Shown here one piece after another: positions 12,001 to 27,000 of a stretch of 64,000 bases of DNA. Numbering within the stretch: position 1 is the first letter of the stretch; each line of letters opens with the position of its first letter. Under the pieces are notes generated by a model, which had not been told where the DNA came from, did no database searches, and saw only the letters and a list, made by a program, of their open reading frames with translations. A program made the translations under genes and the position numbers. This DNA comes from Acanthococcus lagerstroemiae. Lineage: Eukaryota > Arthropoda > Insecta > Hemiptera > Eriococcidae. The DNA lies in assembly GCA_031841125.1 (NCBI GenBank), contig CM063113.1:27921312-27985311 (forward strand), written 5' to 3'.

Positions 12001-15000
12001 AACCTTTGTTTTTATTAGATGTTTTCCGAGTAATCCTCTTAAATGGAGAGGTATTGCGTTGTAAGTCGCAGAAAACTTAAAGGTTACCCCCCACCCCATG
12101 ACTAATAGTATTTACACAATTGAGTATAAAAAGATGATATGCTAATCCTGATTCGATCCCTTCAGTACGCCATAAAGCAATCATGCTTGACCTGACCGAA
12201 GGCGACAATTTCAGGTATATAATTTGTACACATCGGTCATTTCAACATTTTTATACATTCGATGATAGTTCTTAATTTCGTGCATCTCTCCTATACGTAT
12301 ACTTTAGGTGTCCTTCAAACACATGGGGGAAAATTCGACTTTTTGAAGGTCTCGACCCCAGAATTAGCAGAATGGATGCCCTGTCGGATAAAAATAATGC
12401 GTTTGAAGAATTGTGGGGAAAAAATTGAAAAGTGGTCTAGAAACTTGAAAGCTACTTCAGGGAAAATGCACGTACTTGTAAAATGCGCCATTTTTCACCG
12501 TAACAAAGTAATCTGAAGAATTTCTCAGTTTCAATTTTTTGACGTGGGCATGTTTACTGGCTGGCCTTCCACCGGATTTCGATAAAAATTAGCTCATCTG
12601 AAAGGAAATTTTATTTGCTACAACGCATGTTCTTTTGAATTTTCCGTTAACTGCATTCTTTCTCGAGATATTTTGGAAAAACATTAAAATTGCCACAAAC
12701 TGCTGGGCTGAACTCCTCCTTTTCGACTCCGTTTTCTTATCAGTTCTTCTTCAATCGATGCTAGCGAACCTACAAGTTGCCCGGTCCCCATTATCAAATA
12801 ATTCATGAGATCATGACTCAACCGATGATAGTATGAAATCAAAGTTTAACTTTATTTTTTTCTTTGCTCCTTCTTTTCTTTTGCATTTTTAGCACTTTTC
12901 GGCACTATGTGGCATTTATTCCATTTTTGGCATTCTTTGGCACAATAAAGTTTTTTTCCCAGGCTCTTTACCCCTTGAAACATGCTTGTATTTGGTTCTT
13001 ATGCATCCCGCCCTTTAGGAAATGACTTGACAAATGCCAGCGAATCCGGTCTCTATTTATTTTCTATATTGAAGGATCAGTAAGAGTTGGAAAATTCTAA
13101 TCGTGAAATTTAAGTAAAACTTTTAACCGTACAAATTTGGATTTCAGTAGCTCTTTTATTATTTAAGATGGGCAACAGATAACTTTCGTTTTATTTGTTC
13201 AACTTGCAAAGTAGATACTATCCATCCGCTAATCAAAAAATACATTTTGCCCAATTTCACTAAAATTTCATAATTCGAGTTTCCCAATTCGTATTACCCC
13301 GCCTTCGACACTATCTACCATGATGAAGTGTGGACGGCCTTGGCGAATCAAGGAGTTCACTCGAGCTTTATAAGACTACTAAGCAACTTTCACAAAAACT
13401 CAACAGCATATATCAAAACCGACGTAAAAGGGAGGGAATTCAAAATTCAAAGGGGAATGAAACAAGGCGACCCGCTTTCTCCGAACATTTTTAACAGCGC
13501 ACTAGAGCATGCCTTCCGTAATTTGAAATCGAAAAATAAGGGTCTGAGAATAAATGGTGAATTCTCCAACAACCTGAGATTCGCCGATGACTTTGTTCTG
13601 CTGGGCAAAAATATTCCCGAGCTCGAAGAAATGATACGGGAACTCAGCAGTGAATGTACGAAGATAGGACTAACGATGAATACCACAAAAATAAAAATCA
13701 TATCGTCGGACGACACAGTAGTAGGGGTCCGGGCCGACAGTCTTGAAATAAATAAAGTCCTGGACGTTACATACCTTGGGCAGATAATGTCAACAAAAAC
13801 CAAAATGAATGCAGAAATAGGAGTATGCGTATTGCGAACGGGTGGAAAGCTTTCTGGGCACAAAAACATATTTTTAAAAGCAGGATGAAAATCTCGACCA
13901 AGGTAAAAATACTCCAGAGTTGTGTAGCATCAGTCCTCACATACGGATCTCAAACCTGGACTATGACAAAGAGAAATATTTCAAGACTTAAAACGACGCA
14001 AAACTCTATGTAACGTAGCATCCTGGGATTATCTTTTAAGGATAAAATAAGGAACAATAAAATTATGGGAAAAACGAATATGGTAGACATTGGATACAAA
14101 ATTAAGAAATCGAAGTCCAAATATGCAGGTCATCTAGCCAAGGAGGGAAACCGAAAATGGGGATACAAGCTGTCGGTATGGACCCCCTATGGTTACAAAA
14201 GGAGAAGGGGCCGCCCCCCAATTCGGTGGTGCGACGAAATAATTACAAGAGTGGGTCCAGGATGGATGGGGGTAGCCCAAAATAGATCACGATGGAGGAG
14301 GATGGTGGAGACCAATGCCCAAAACTGGGCAGGGTTAATTAGGCGTCGATCGGCCGTTAATCCAGATTTGATAAATAAAAAATTGCCCCCGCAAAACTGA
14401 AGATAAATAGTAGATAGTTACGTGAGTTTCTGTTACATTCTCAATACACGGCGAATCACTTACATTTAGAAATATTTCTGAATTGAAATGCGCCATGAAA
14501 ATTTGTTATTTTCCCAACTTTGAAGACTTTCACACCCTTCACTTTTGAATACATGTTCGTTCCTCTTCACGAGAACTATAACCATTTTCCTTCTGCCTCA
14601 CACAAACCAAGGCAGCCTGTATATGAAAGATACAATTTCAACTTTGAAGTACAAATTTAGGCAAACCGAAAATCATCTGCAACAGTCGAAGTCAACGGTC
14701 CAAGAAACCCTTATTTCGACACCTTGATAATTTTTCCCAATCGTCAATTTCGCCAGTCCCGAATGCAAAATTCAGACTTGGCAGTCCAAATCGGGGACGG
14801 ATCAAAACTCAGGTGAAATCCTCGAAATCAGCTACCCAAGAAATCCCTACTTCGACAGCAATGTTCAACTCCTTTACACGAAACCACACACTTTCGAACA
14901 GAATCAGCAATCGATAATTTTTTTAAAAAATCAAATTCCCGAATTCTGAGAAACTGTGCGAGCGTGAAAGCATTGAAAACTCGTTTCTAACGAAGTTATC

Positions 15001-18000
15001 GATAATCTAATAAAAAATAACGAAATAACGTGTGGTTTTCTTCCGACTGTGTTCTGCGGTTCCTTTTATTTTTTTCTAGACTACGGAGGAAAAAGCTTCG
15101 TATATATCTGTATTTCAAATAAGAACTTTCGTTTTCATATCTACGACTTACAACTGAATTGAAGTTCAAAGGCGGTACCATTTCGTCGCAAAATTATATG
15201 TTATTCAGGTTTTTACCAACTACGCAGTCTTGATAGGCGATAATTCGTATACATAACGCGGTGAAATTTCCTGCCAACATTCATCACGCAGACAGCCCCA
15301 ACAGAATACAGTACCTCATTTTCCTTCTTCTTTCCCCCGTTTTTTCATTTCTTCTTCTTTCTTCCAAACAAACGCAACCAACAACCAACCTGCCCTAATT
15401 ACGAGTCGATCGAACGTTCGTGACGAAGCCCCGTAACTCCCTAGCTCCGCTCCACCGTGCGACACCTGCACAACCCGCCCCTACCTAGTCCTCTTGTGAA
15501 TTTCGTATATATTATGTACAAAACCAACCCTTCATCGAGTACTACGCGCTCGCACACCCTCTCACACACAACTCACCCCGGCACGAACAAAAATATAATT
15601 CGATGTTTCCTCATTTACATTTATTGCAGACAAACTCGCCGCCAAGAAGCTCTCAGTGCCGAACACGATGTCCGACCAGTTCGATATCGACGATGACATC
15701 GACGACGAAGACGATGAGGACGACGATGACGATGACGACCTGGACAGCGACGACGATTACGACTCGTATGACGACAACAGCGTCAGCAGCACAAGCACGA
15801 AAGCGTCCACGTCGGTCAAATGGACGACCACGACCACGGCTGCTCCGACCACGACCACACCGACCACTCCAGACCCGTACTTTACCCACTTCGACCCGCA
15901 CGAAGAACACAAGGCCTACAAGGAGGCGCAGATGCGACTAGAAGAGGTGCATCGGGAGAAGGTGACCAAGGTAAGTTCATTTCCGAGTTCGTAATAATTG
16001 CCAATGGATTCGCGAATCGTCGGATCTGGGAATCCCGAAGGAAGGGGAGGGGGTGTATCCAAACTATGCCAGCCGAGCCAACAGGAACCAGCAACTCGAC
16101 TATCAAGGATTCCAGAAGTAACTGACCACGAGGATTGTTCAAGATAGTGATTTGGAACCAGCGACTCTACTACCAAAGACTCTAGAAGTAACTGACCACG
16201 AAGGTTGTTTAAAAGATAGTCATTTGACGTCATGGGATCCTTCCACCTTCCTTCCAGACTTAGCAAGAATGCTCTATTTCACAAGTTTCATGCTTTTAAA
16301 TGAGCTAGCCAACCAGCTGTTACTGGCCATAGGCGAATTTAAGAGGAAATTGATGCTGCAGCAAATCATTCGAAAGCATCTATAGCCCTTTCCTGTCACT
16401 TCTCAAAAAGAAAAAGAATTTAACACTTTTCCAGACTCTTCTAAGACTCGATAACACTTTCAATGTACTCTTCATTACGTTTCATGACACCCCATGCCTG
16501 ATATCTTTGAAACTTTTGCAAACTAGCTCAAGAGTCTCCGTTCAAAATTCGTTAATACTCTATGAAACCTCTTCCAAACCTGTTTGGAACTGTTTGAGAC
16601 GCCTCCAGACATTTTCAAGGTACTATTAGATATTCAGAGTTGTTCAAAACTCAGAGATGACTCCAGAAATTTTCAAAATTTTCACGGCTGACGGGTTGAT
16701 TCAAGAATAGCTACGAGTCATCAACACTATTCCAGACTTATTTCAAATTTTCTGAGACTTGTATTACTTCTCAGGACTTTTTTCGACTAGTAAAGACGTT
16801 CTTAAGACTTTTGGGCATGTTGAAGAGACTCTATGCGACTATTCCAGTCATTATAAGGCTCTTCAAAATCTTCGTAAAACTTGCCGAAACTCTTCAACCC
16901 TTCCAGGCTAGTTTGAGACTCATTTAAACTTTTCATTACTCTTTACAACTCATCCAGATTTGTTCAAGATTTATTTTAATGACTTGTCGGACATGCTGAA
17001 GGTATTTCTAATTCATACAGACTTGTTCAAGACTGTTTGCGACTGCTTCAGTCGGTACAACGCTCTTCGAGATCTCTGCTACTCGTTAAAACTCTTCAGT
17101 AACATTCAGTGGAAACAAGAAAAGATTTACGTGACTATACTCCCTCCTCATATAAACACAGGGTTGCCACTTTCTGGAAAACCTAGCAAAGTCATGGACT
17201 TCGCATGGTCAGAAAAGAGTCATGGAATTTATTTCCGAATCATGGAATTTTATTTCTCTGAATGACGAACTATAGGTTTACGGCTTATATTCTATCAAAA
17301 TTTATTGCTAGTGAATAATCACGCTTACAAAAGGAAGAAGTTTCCCCCTTCAGAAAATATCAGAGTCATGTACTTCTTCTTGCTGACGTTATGATCAGGA
17401 TCATGAGGAAAAAAAGTTTTGCCAAAATCCATAACTCCTTCCCGAACTCGAAAGAAAAAGTCATAGAAGAATAGACCTGAAAACTTGGAAAAGTTATGGA
17501 AAGTCATTCTTGTAAAAAAGTGGTGACCCTCAAACACTGAAAAATGGCCATTTTCTGAGCAAAAATAGTTAAAAAACTCGAAAAATAGTTTTCGTCCACT
17601 CTGCTTGTAATAAAATGTATCGGAGCAAAGTAGTTTTGTTTCTTGAAATGACGACTGACCCCGTCCCCCGAAGCAGCATCCTATTTTCGCTACTGATAGT
17701 CTTCCAGACTAGTTTAGGATTGGCTCAGACTTCTTATTACTCTTCAAAACTCATTCAGACTTCTTTTGAAAATGTTTTCAAGCACGCTTAAGGCGTTTCA
17801 AGTTTTGATTCGACTAGTCTAAGATTCTTCGTGACTGTTCCAGTCTGTTTAAACTCCTCAAGACTTCTTTTAGACTCGTCCCAACTCTTCAATTCTCCTC
17901 CAGACTAATTCGAGACTTCTTCAATTCGTCACTACCATAAGACTATTCCAGAGTAAGATTCGTAGGATTCTTCCAGATTTAGCCGGCTTCAAGATTTTCC

Positions 18001-21000
18001 CAGATTGTTCAAGACTTTTTGAGATTATTCCTGGCTACCCAGAGTATTTTTTCCGTAAGAGCATTTATAGCATTCTTTTTAATTTTCTGGAAGAGAGTGA
18101 GGAAAAAGGTAATCTGTGAGAAGGGTACCATACAGCCAACTTATCTCAGGCAGATCCCAGGAATTACATAGTTAGGAATTTCTTTAAGCGATAATAATAA
18201 TGTTAACGACTCTTTACCGTTGGCGTTGAAACTAGAGGTATAGAGGGTATATTGAGCCCCATTTCCCCAAAAAATGGGGGTTACAAAGTATTATTTGTCC
18301 CTCAAAAATTAAGGAAAACAAACTATTCAGCAAAGGTGTCTTAAGGTTTCATTAATGAGTTACGAGATTTTTGCTTGCTAACTCAGTTTTCAGAGACGAG
18401 ACCCTTTTTTCTTTGTTTAAACCCTCAAATTCTTGTACCCGCTCCTTCCTCTGTAGAAACAAGAAAAGAAAAAAAAAACTTTCAATGTCACTGCTCTTTA
18501 CAACCTCTCCGAACTAAAATATCGGAAATTTACGAAATCGGCGAACATATATACACCCAAGTGGTGGCCTGTAAAATGATTTTTTATTTAAAAAAGGAGA
18601 TACGAAATTTGACTAACAGAAAATCAGGTATAAAGTTTAAAGAAAAGAATCCGCCATTTTGAATTGGCCTCTACTTTTAAAACTACCAAATTATGATGTC
18701 CATTGTGATTTCTCGTTACCATAATTATCATTCGTAATATAGACTTCTTCAGTGGTATGATACCCCGCCAAAGTATATGAATTTTTTTTAAACCACCCTC
18801 GGATAAGTGACCCGTTACTTCACCCAATCACGTGAATTTTTATTAATTACCGAGTTAGGGTCAGGAATTCTCTGTATTCGAGATTTTAGCAGAAAATTGT
18901 AATTCAATGAAGATCGCTGGCGGCACCAGACGTTTTGATCAAGTGTGCCATTTTCCGAGCAAATGATAACACCTTTTTCAAATTCGTAAAATGTACAATG
19001 CCCCCTCCCCCTTAAAACCTTAGAAATGATACTTCATTCTGCATAGGACAAATTTTTGGGAAAATCCATCAATATACAAAACATGCCACGAACATTTTTG
19101 TGGGGCAAGGGGGGGGGGTTGAACAGGTGTGCCAGTGCATACTGTGCACACCGCCTGGTTCCGCCTGTGTCGGAACTTTTTTGAACTCATCACGGAGAGT
19201 AGACAATTCTCATACCGCATGTTCCTGTCCTGGTTTGCCAAGGGTTCTCATAATTCAAAATAAAATGTTTGAAAAATTTGTATCCATCTGATCTCACTTT
19301 CACGTTACTATAAAATCGTACAAATCATGCACACTGAAAATTATGCCAGTTCATTACTGTAACTTCAGGGGTCCAAGTTTTGTTAAAAACAACAGTTGTC
19401 TTAACCTCTTCGACCTAATGACACCGTAGACATTGCCACCCTCAAATTCGGAAGGGGCCTTAATTCGTTGAATCAGACAAAGTATGATTTGTTTCTGGAG
19501 GCGGTATCTGCCATCTTCCGACTCCCAAGCGGCGCACCAGAAGACCGTCACTAATGCGCAGCGAGTCCCACTGAGCCCAGAGAGCTTTCAACTCTCGTGA
19601 CTGATCCTACATTTCCTGCCACAGTGGTCTCTCGCCTGCTTTATTTAAGAACACATGGATTATTCAATACATGATTACTGTCATTACATACATAGTGGAA
19701 GAGAGGGAGTGGCTTCTACATAACATGATCAGCTGGCAAATTATTCCGAAAAATCCTATCGAAAAACTGAAGAGTTCATTTTTTAATTTTCTCCTTTTCC
19801 ATTCCGAAAGTTCTGTACTTGATCAAATTTATCCCTTTCCATTTTCAATTAAAAAGCCACTCAACGTCCGAATTCAGTAATGCACATGCATTGTTCTTGG
19901 TACGGACAATCACGCTGAAGGATTTCAAGCCTCGAACAAAAAATGTTGACCATCTTCTACCCCATTTATGGAAACGTATTGAGTGAATACCAACAAGTGA
20001 GAACAACATAAAGGTTAAGAAAGATTTTTTTATTTCTTGCAATGAGTGTAACAAGAATTGATGGGTACAACTAGACTTAATCGTAATTTCTCCAGGATGT
20101 CTACTAGAATTAATAAGTAAAAAAATATGACTTTAGATGACCTTCATCCAATGTTTTAGTGGCCTCAAAAAATTTTTGCTCGCTTCCAGCGCTTACTTTT
20201 CTGTTGCTTCCCTACTCTATGTTGCATTTAAAACATCACTCATATTCTTTTTATCTCATTCATACTCGCCAGGGGCGTAGCTACGGGGAGGGGGAGGGGG
20301 TCTGAACCCCCCGCTTGGCATCGGCCGACAATGTGAAAAAATTAAAATTTATTCTGGTAATAGTAAGTATTACACCTGTAATGTTGTAAAAGTGAAACGA
20401 ACCCCTTCATACCAAGTCTGGCTACGCCACTGATACTCACTGACTATTTACTCATTAGCTGATGTCTGTACAATAAAATTATATTATTTTGGCAGTTTTT
20501 CCTATGAGATGATCTACAGCGAAAAAAGATGACATAGATGACCTTTTTTTAAAATAGCTAACTTTAGATGACGTAGATGACCTCTTTTTAAAACAGATTA
20601 CTTTAGATGACTTAAATGACCACTTTTCAAAATAGATGACTTAGATGACCTCTTTTCAAAACAGATAACTTTAAAAGACTTAGATGTCCGGTAGACATCC
20701 TGTTTTCGAACGAACTCCATACGTAACCCCCCCCCCCTGATTTGTGACTTGGAAAAAACAGTGGAAGGTTAGACTTTTCTCTGATCAACACTCGACCTTT
20801 ACCTTCATCTCCTCTCAAAGTCCTTAACACATGAACTTGAAATACCCTGCATAAAACAACTGTACGCAGGGTGTCTATATCAAGATCGAAAACTAAAAAC
20901 AGAGACTATTGGAGGACTTAAGAGATTCCTTTCCGTATTTTTGTTTTACTTTTATTTAGGAAGAATTCCATCGATTTTTCAAGGTAGACTGGGCGATCTG

Positions 21001-24000
21001 TTTTCAAACTGAGGCAGTTTTAGCGAATTTGAGGGACCGGTTGACACCCTGGATAGGCTAGTTTGGGTACTCCACCTCTGAATCTTGACCGAGCTATCGA
21101 AATTATGTTTACAGTTTCGTCTATGTAGTACGATTAATTATTTTTACGTGGTTGGCAGGTAATGAAAGACTGGTCTGATTTGGAAGAACGCTACCAGGAA
21201 ATGCGCCAGAAGAATCCGCACATGGCCGAGGAATTTAAGCACCGCATGACGTCGCGATTCCAACAAACCGTACAGGCGCTAGAGGAAGAAGAAGCGGCGG
21301 AAAAGCACCAATTGGTGGCCATGCACCAGCAGCGCATAAACGCCCATATCAATCAACGGAAAAAGGATGCCATGAACTGCTACACTCGTGCCCTGAATGA
21401 TGATCCGCCGAATGTAAGCAACTTTTGTGCACATCCATTCTTAGATTAGCGAAATTTGCGCATCGATGACTGGTCAGGTGCGAAAAGCGCGTAGTCCAAT
21501 TTGGAAGGGAAGGAACGGGAGGTGATAAGAATGCGAAATGAGCTCTGAGAACACGCGGCAACCCGAAGACTCTGATCATCTCACCGGTGGCTTTTAGCGA
21601 GCTGAACATGCACACGGTCTGTTTGGTGTTTGGTGTTTGCCAAACGATCGCGAATGTCAGTGTCTTTGGCACCGCCAAATCAAGACTACGGAGGAATGCG
21701 GCTCTTTCCTCATTCGCACCGACTAGTGATGGCCTGATGACATAACTAACCAAATTTTGTGAGTTGCGGTTATTTCACGGCGAATTTATACACGTAAAAT
21801 AACGGACAGACCATCGTTAGCCTTGACACAGCGGAAGGCGTTATATCCCGTTGAACAATAATCTACATATTTTTTTGTAATTCGATATACACTCAACTTC
21901 TGAAGTGAGGTCATTCGTCTCCAGAGTCTCGTCTTTGTAGCTAACGGGGAAAAAAAGAATAAAAATGGTTTAAGTTTCAGAAAGATATTTTCATTCATAA
22001 TACGAATACATAAAACGAGGGGGAAACATGATAATCTGTACATCTTCTTTTGGATTTAAATTTTGCTCTCATTCGGAAATCGTATAGCTACCCCCAATAA
22101 TGTTGATTATACCAGGATCACTAACGCGGGGGAGGGAGGAGTCGGTCTTCTCTCAATATCGTTTTCTTCTACACACTGGAACTGGAACTGCATTCGAGTG
22201 TGCGAATACAGGGTGTTTCACTGAGTGTGTCGAGCTGGTAGGGACTGATAGTACTCAGCGAGAGGAACAAAAAATATTCAGTATGTATATGTCTGCACTC
22301 AAGACCGAAGGAACTACAAGTCTGCCAAATTTGAAAAATAGCAAACCTACATTGCGAGTCAAGATTACAAATTTATTTTGATCAGAATTTCTTTTAAAGA
22401 TAATCACTGAGTAGAACATCAAATAGTAATAAAGATTTACCGAACTGAGCTGCCTGCCTTTGGTATTGAAGCGGCAGCGCCAGCTGTAGAATTCTAATTG
22501 TAAAATTGGAGTATAATTTTCGAAGTGCACAATGTTCAGTTCTTTAGCCCCTTCAATTTTCCAGCTACGCAACAGGTGTTGATTACAATTTTTGTTTCAC
22601 TTTTAGTGTTCTATCTATTACTTCCCTTTAAAACATGCCGCAAAGAAATTTCCACGGACAAATTCAATTTTAACATTTGAAAAATTTCATGAAATTTTGC
22701 AAAATTTTAAAATTCAAATTCACCATGCAAAATGTCATTCTTTAATAGCGATAGCAACGAATCACGGCTACTCTGAAAGAGAAACAAAAACAATCGTCAC
22801 CACCAATTGCCTGACTCGAAAACTGAAGGAGCTACAAAAATTGTAAGTTATACACTTCAACAATCTTCTTCAAATTTTCCAGTTAGAATTTTCAAAGTTG
22901 TAGAAGCTCTTCATTAGTTAGGTAATTCAGTTTGGTAAATTTCTGTTACCTCTTTAATCCTTCGAAAAAAATTCTGAATTAAAATGAGTGATCAAACTCT
23001 CAATGAACTTTACTATTTTTCGAACTTTGAAGCATTGCAACTCCTTCAATTTTGAGTATAGGGCATATATGTAGTACGTACGTAATGCTATTTGTTCCTC
23101 TCGCTGAGTACTATCACCATCTACCAGCTTGACGTACTCCGCTGGAACACCTGTATATATAAGGGGATAGATATTTCTATTAGCTGTCTCGGAAAGCCAG
23201 AAGTATGTGTCGATCACAGGCGGACCTTACGACATAATTACTAAAATTTTGGAATTGCAAGTCCCCTTTAGTCTTTCATCTCCGAAATGAACGTTGAGAT
23301 AAAGTTCAAAAAGTAAAACCTATTTTTCTTGCCTGGAGACCTAATCCCTATTTCTCCTAGTCCACTGATAGTGGTAATACTGGAGATGAGTCCATTAGAG
23401 CTCTCTCCGGGAACACCAGGATTTTAATTCACGGTTACAAAAATGAGTACAGAAGATTTAACAGCGGGGGGGGGGGGGCTTAAGTACGCTGCATTGATGT
23501 GGCAATTTGACTTTCCATAAACGGATGGGGAAAACTTCCTCGTATATTTCCAAAATCAACAGTGTGGACATAGTGCCTGTCGAACATATTTAAAAGGGCT
23601 ACCTACGTTAGTCAATTTCGACCCATGTTTGTACACTTGAAGATCAAATAAGCTTCTCCATCTCTGTTTGACAGACTTAACCATGCGACTGTTCTAGCTT
23701 CCATTTGAATTTGTTTTGGTAACCAACAGCCCATTGAAGGATCCTCGCGTATCCTGGATAGCTCAGTTAGGAAAGAAACTTTATTTCCTACTCGTAAATC
23801 TAATTTTGAGACTTCATATCCCACATACCATCCCGAAGCGAATTGCGGCGCATTCTCATGTACCCCTCAAATATAACGTTAAAATGAACGTAGTCCTCCC
23901 CTGTCTATCCTACTATTCTTAAAACAATATTATAGCAACTGGCAATGTTGTGGCCAGAGTCTTGATTTTTATATTTTCTGGACGAAAATCCTGCAAACTA

Positions 24001-27000
24001 GAAAATGAAAGAGAACTATTCTGTTGAGTTTACGAGGCAGGTTTAGGTCTTCCCCGAACTCTTAACAGGAACTTGCACCTATAATCGTCGAGGATACGCT
24101 GCCACCTGTACTTTACCATTGAAATGACCTGTATTTTCTACCTCAGTCATCTTCTTAAGCTAAGAAACCCCATTCCGACAAATGACGGTCTCAAAGCGGC
24201 ATCCCACACTATTTCGAAAAATCAGAGGGGCAGTTTATTTCCAGATGAATGGCACGAAACTTCATCACTCATTTTCAGTCTGAAACTATCTTGAAACTCC
24301 AATACGGGTTTCGGTTGACATATTGCGTCTCATGTAAATTGGAGGTGATAGTGGTATCCAAGTTTGAACCCATGGTAACCTCTGCGTATCTGGTTTCAAC
24401 AAGATAGAAAATTGTAACCAAACGAGGCAGTACTTTCTTGGATTATTATAAAATATTTGTTTAGTCTTCACGCTTATTTGGAAAATGCAAGGGACAGAGT
24501 GAAGTCTTCCATGTCCATTTCCAAACAAGACTTTATAGTTTCACAACATTTAGGTACTCTTGTGTAGTGCATAAGATTTTTTAGAAATTAATACAATTCT
24601 AATTTCAATTTTTCAAGGTGGACAATATTTTACTTAGGCCTTCTATGCTACGAAGTAACCGACTACTTCTCCAAAGATGCGCTCACCTCAGATGCTGTAC
24701 AAAGCTTCATCCTACTAACAGACCATTATGACTTCCCTACATCGTTTCTTAAAGCCATCTGATACTCGAGTTTCTCTCCTCTGAATAAGACCATGTCTAC
24801 ATTACGATTCAACTTGTGTCTTGTATTTTCTCTGGCACTGTACATCTGAGGCTGACCCCATTTTGTAAAATTCCACAGATCTATATGTTTTGATCAGTCA
24901 AACTTCTCATATCTCTTTCACTTCGGGCTAATAAACGAAGTATCCTCTCCTTACCATTCAATAATATTCGCATGGAATCAAAATATAGCTGAGTTATTTT
25001 AATTCAGTTTTCGATAGTACCCAAGAAATAGGTTTATAACGTTGGAAAACTGGGAAGAAAAATCGAACTTTTATGACCTCTATAGAAAAAGGAGGCATTC
25101 TACCTGAAATGACAAAAAAGAAGGAAAATTTTTCGGCAAAAAGGGATACAAAGGAACAGTCCTCACACTTTTGGATAGTTGGGCGAATCTTCCTCCTATG
25201 GAAAAGTAGAAAAATCGAGGAACTAGTGAGCAAAACTGAAAAGGCGGATTTTGACAAGTTATTGTTGAACCTCGGATCTTCAGCTAGTAAAGTTAAGAAG
25301 TGATAACTTCTTTTTTCCTTCCTTATTAATCTCAACATTCCTTTAATTGGCGAAATAACTTCTTACTCTCGTCCATTAAAATTGCTTCGGTACGTTCCTA
25401 GACCAATCATCCGGAGCACATTTCCCAACCGCATACTCGAGACTTACGAATATACTTCAATCCTTTCAGACGCATCGAGTGCAAAAATGTTTGCAAAAGC
25501 TGTTGAGATCCTTACACAAAGATCGCCACCATACGATCACACACTACCGCCACCTGTTGATGACCAGCGTAGAGCAGGCTGAGCGCGAAAGGGCCATCAC
25601 CTTAGAACATCTCGTCGACATCGATCACATGGTAAATCAGTCCCTACAGATGTTGGAAAGGTAAGCGAGTACTTACAAAAGGTAACCAAAAAGTTAAGCT
25701 GAAACTATTTACGTAAACTTGACCGTATTTACGATCATACTTCTTATTTAGGTATCCCACGATCTCCGAAAAAATTTCCAAACTCATGTCCGACTACGTG
25801 CAGGCGCTGAGGAGTAAAGATGAAACCCCGGGATCGTTACCAGCGATGACGAAAGAGGCCGAAGCCGCTATTCTAGATAAATACAAAGATGAAGTGATTG
25901 CAGCCCAAGAAGGTTAGTAGCTGGGCCGTTATATAATCGAATCTGAGAGTGGCTCGACATTTCAGCTGGAACTGAGTTTCAGAGGATACTTTCAGTATCA
26001 CGCAATAAAATTAATAATTTCTTTCCTTTCATAACTTCAGTACCTCGCCGCTCATCAGCTACCAATAGCATCATTTTACCGCGGCTAGACCAGAGCTGGT
26101 ACGGGGGAGGGAGGGGGTCTGATCATTATTCATTCGGCAATTTTGGCCAAATTTCGGAAATTGATATTTCTTTTACACACCGATTTCACAATTTATCCAC
26201 AAATCCAAAGGTTTTTTTTTTGGTCTTTGATACTTGGGAATTTCGAGTTGAATCAGTTGGGACCCCCCCCCCCCCCTAAGGAAAACTCTTCGATATGTCC
26301 CTGGGCTAGACTAAACGCGGCAAAGCTTAAAGAATACTCACGGTATACAGCACTTTAAACCGAAACGGTGTTTCTCCTCCTCAATTTTGAAGTCTTCCAT
26401 TTTCACTACATAAACCACTCAGTCAATCAGCCCTCAAATATCTCGATCGGTTTTCCTTTCACAATGCCTAATCAACGTTTTGAACACTTCAATTGCAGAC
26501 AAAGAACGCGAACGGGTGCTCGAAAAGCAACGCAAAGAGTCGCTGAAATACGATAAAGTAGAGATCAAAGGAGACGAAGTCCATGCGGACGAAATTCAAG
26601 CGGAATTCGATGCGGAAACCGTCATCGATGACCGTCGTACCACATCGCAGTCATCCACATCGACTCCGTCGTCCAACACAGTTCCGCCGATGATGATCGA
26701 GCACCACGATACTCAGCCACGAGTTGCGCATGCACTGAACCACGACCTTGCGCACGGAGAACCGGTTAGTAGTACCAACATTGTTAATCAATTCATGTAG
26801 AACTTCGTTGAAACTGCAAGCCACTGGCATTAGTCACGTTATTGAATCCACTAAGTGGAGTAAAGAAAACGAACAAGTACAGCCTGGTAGTGGTAGAAAA
26901 TGGTGAACAGTTGAGAATTTCAGGACATTAGGTCAGTCAACATTTGATGGTTCTACATACATCCACTCACGGCCTGGCTAAGACGGCTCTGAGGAGAGGC

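Larger units (their letters stand above)
7027..15629. other. Appl intron, 8.6 kb, repeat-filled
   Basis: The intron contains the minisatellite-like array at 7,850-8,660, a hAT-type MITE at 9,727-9,913, poly-A/T and poly-C tracts (9.49, 10.41, 10.72 and 11.31 kb), the dispersed repeat at 12.56-12.79 kb and the RTE-like RT pseudogene at 13.3-14.4 kb. The remaining stretches show no gene. Confidence 0.8.
15971..21158. other. Appl intron, 5.2 kb
   Basis: The intron contains the degenerate array at 16.4-18.05 kb with a terminal-inverted-repeat element inside it, a hAT-type MITE at 20,270-20,432, a 39-bp tandem array at 20,528-20,700 and a short TIR element at 20,867-21,051. Two adjacent near-copies of ccagcgactctactaccaaa-like sequence lie at 16,075-16,205. 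No gene was seen. Confidence 0.8.

Noticed and set aside
13447..13869. 140-codon minus-strand ORF
   Set aside because: Antisense to the RTE-like RT fragment with its FADD box.
15630..15970. Kunitz inhibitor exon or A-beta-like peptide in the APP homologue
   Set aside because: No cysteine-rich Kunitz pattern was seen in any exon or between them, and the juxtamembrane sequence bears no resemblance to A-beta. Both are absent from insect members.
21349..21753. 134-codon minus-strand ORF overlapping an Appl exon
   Set aside because: No domain recognised, no splice context, and it overlaps a conserved coding exon on the other strand.
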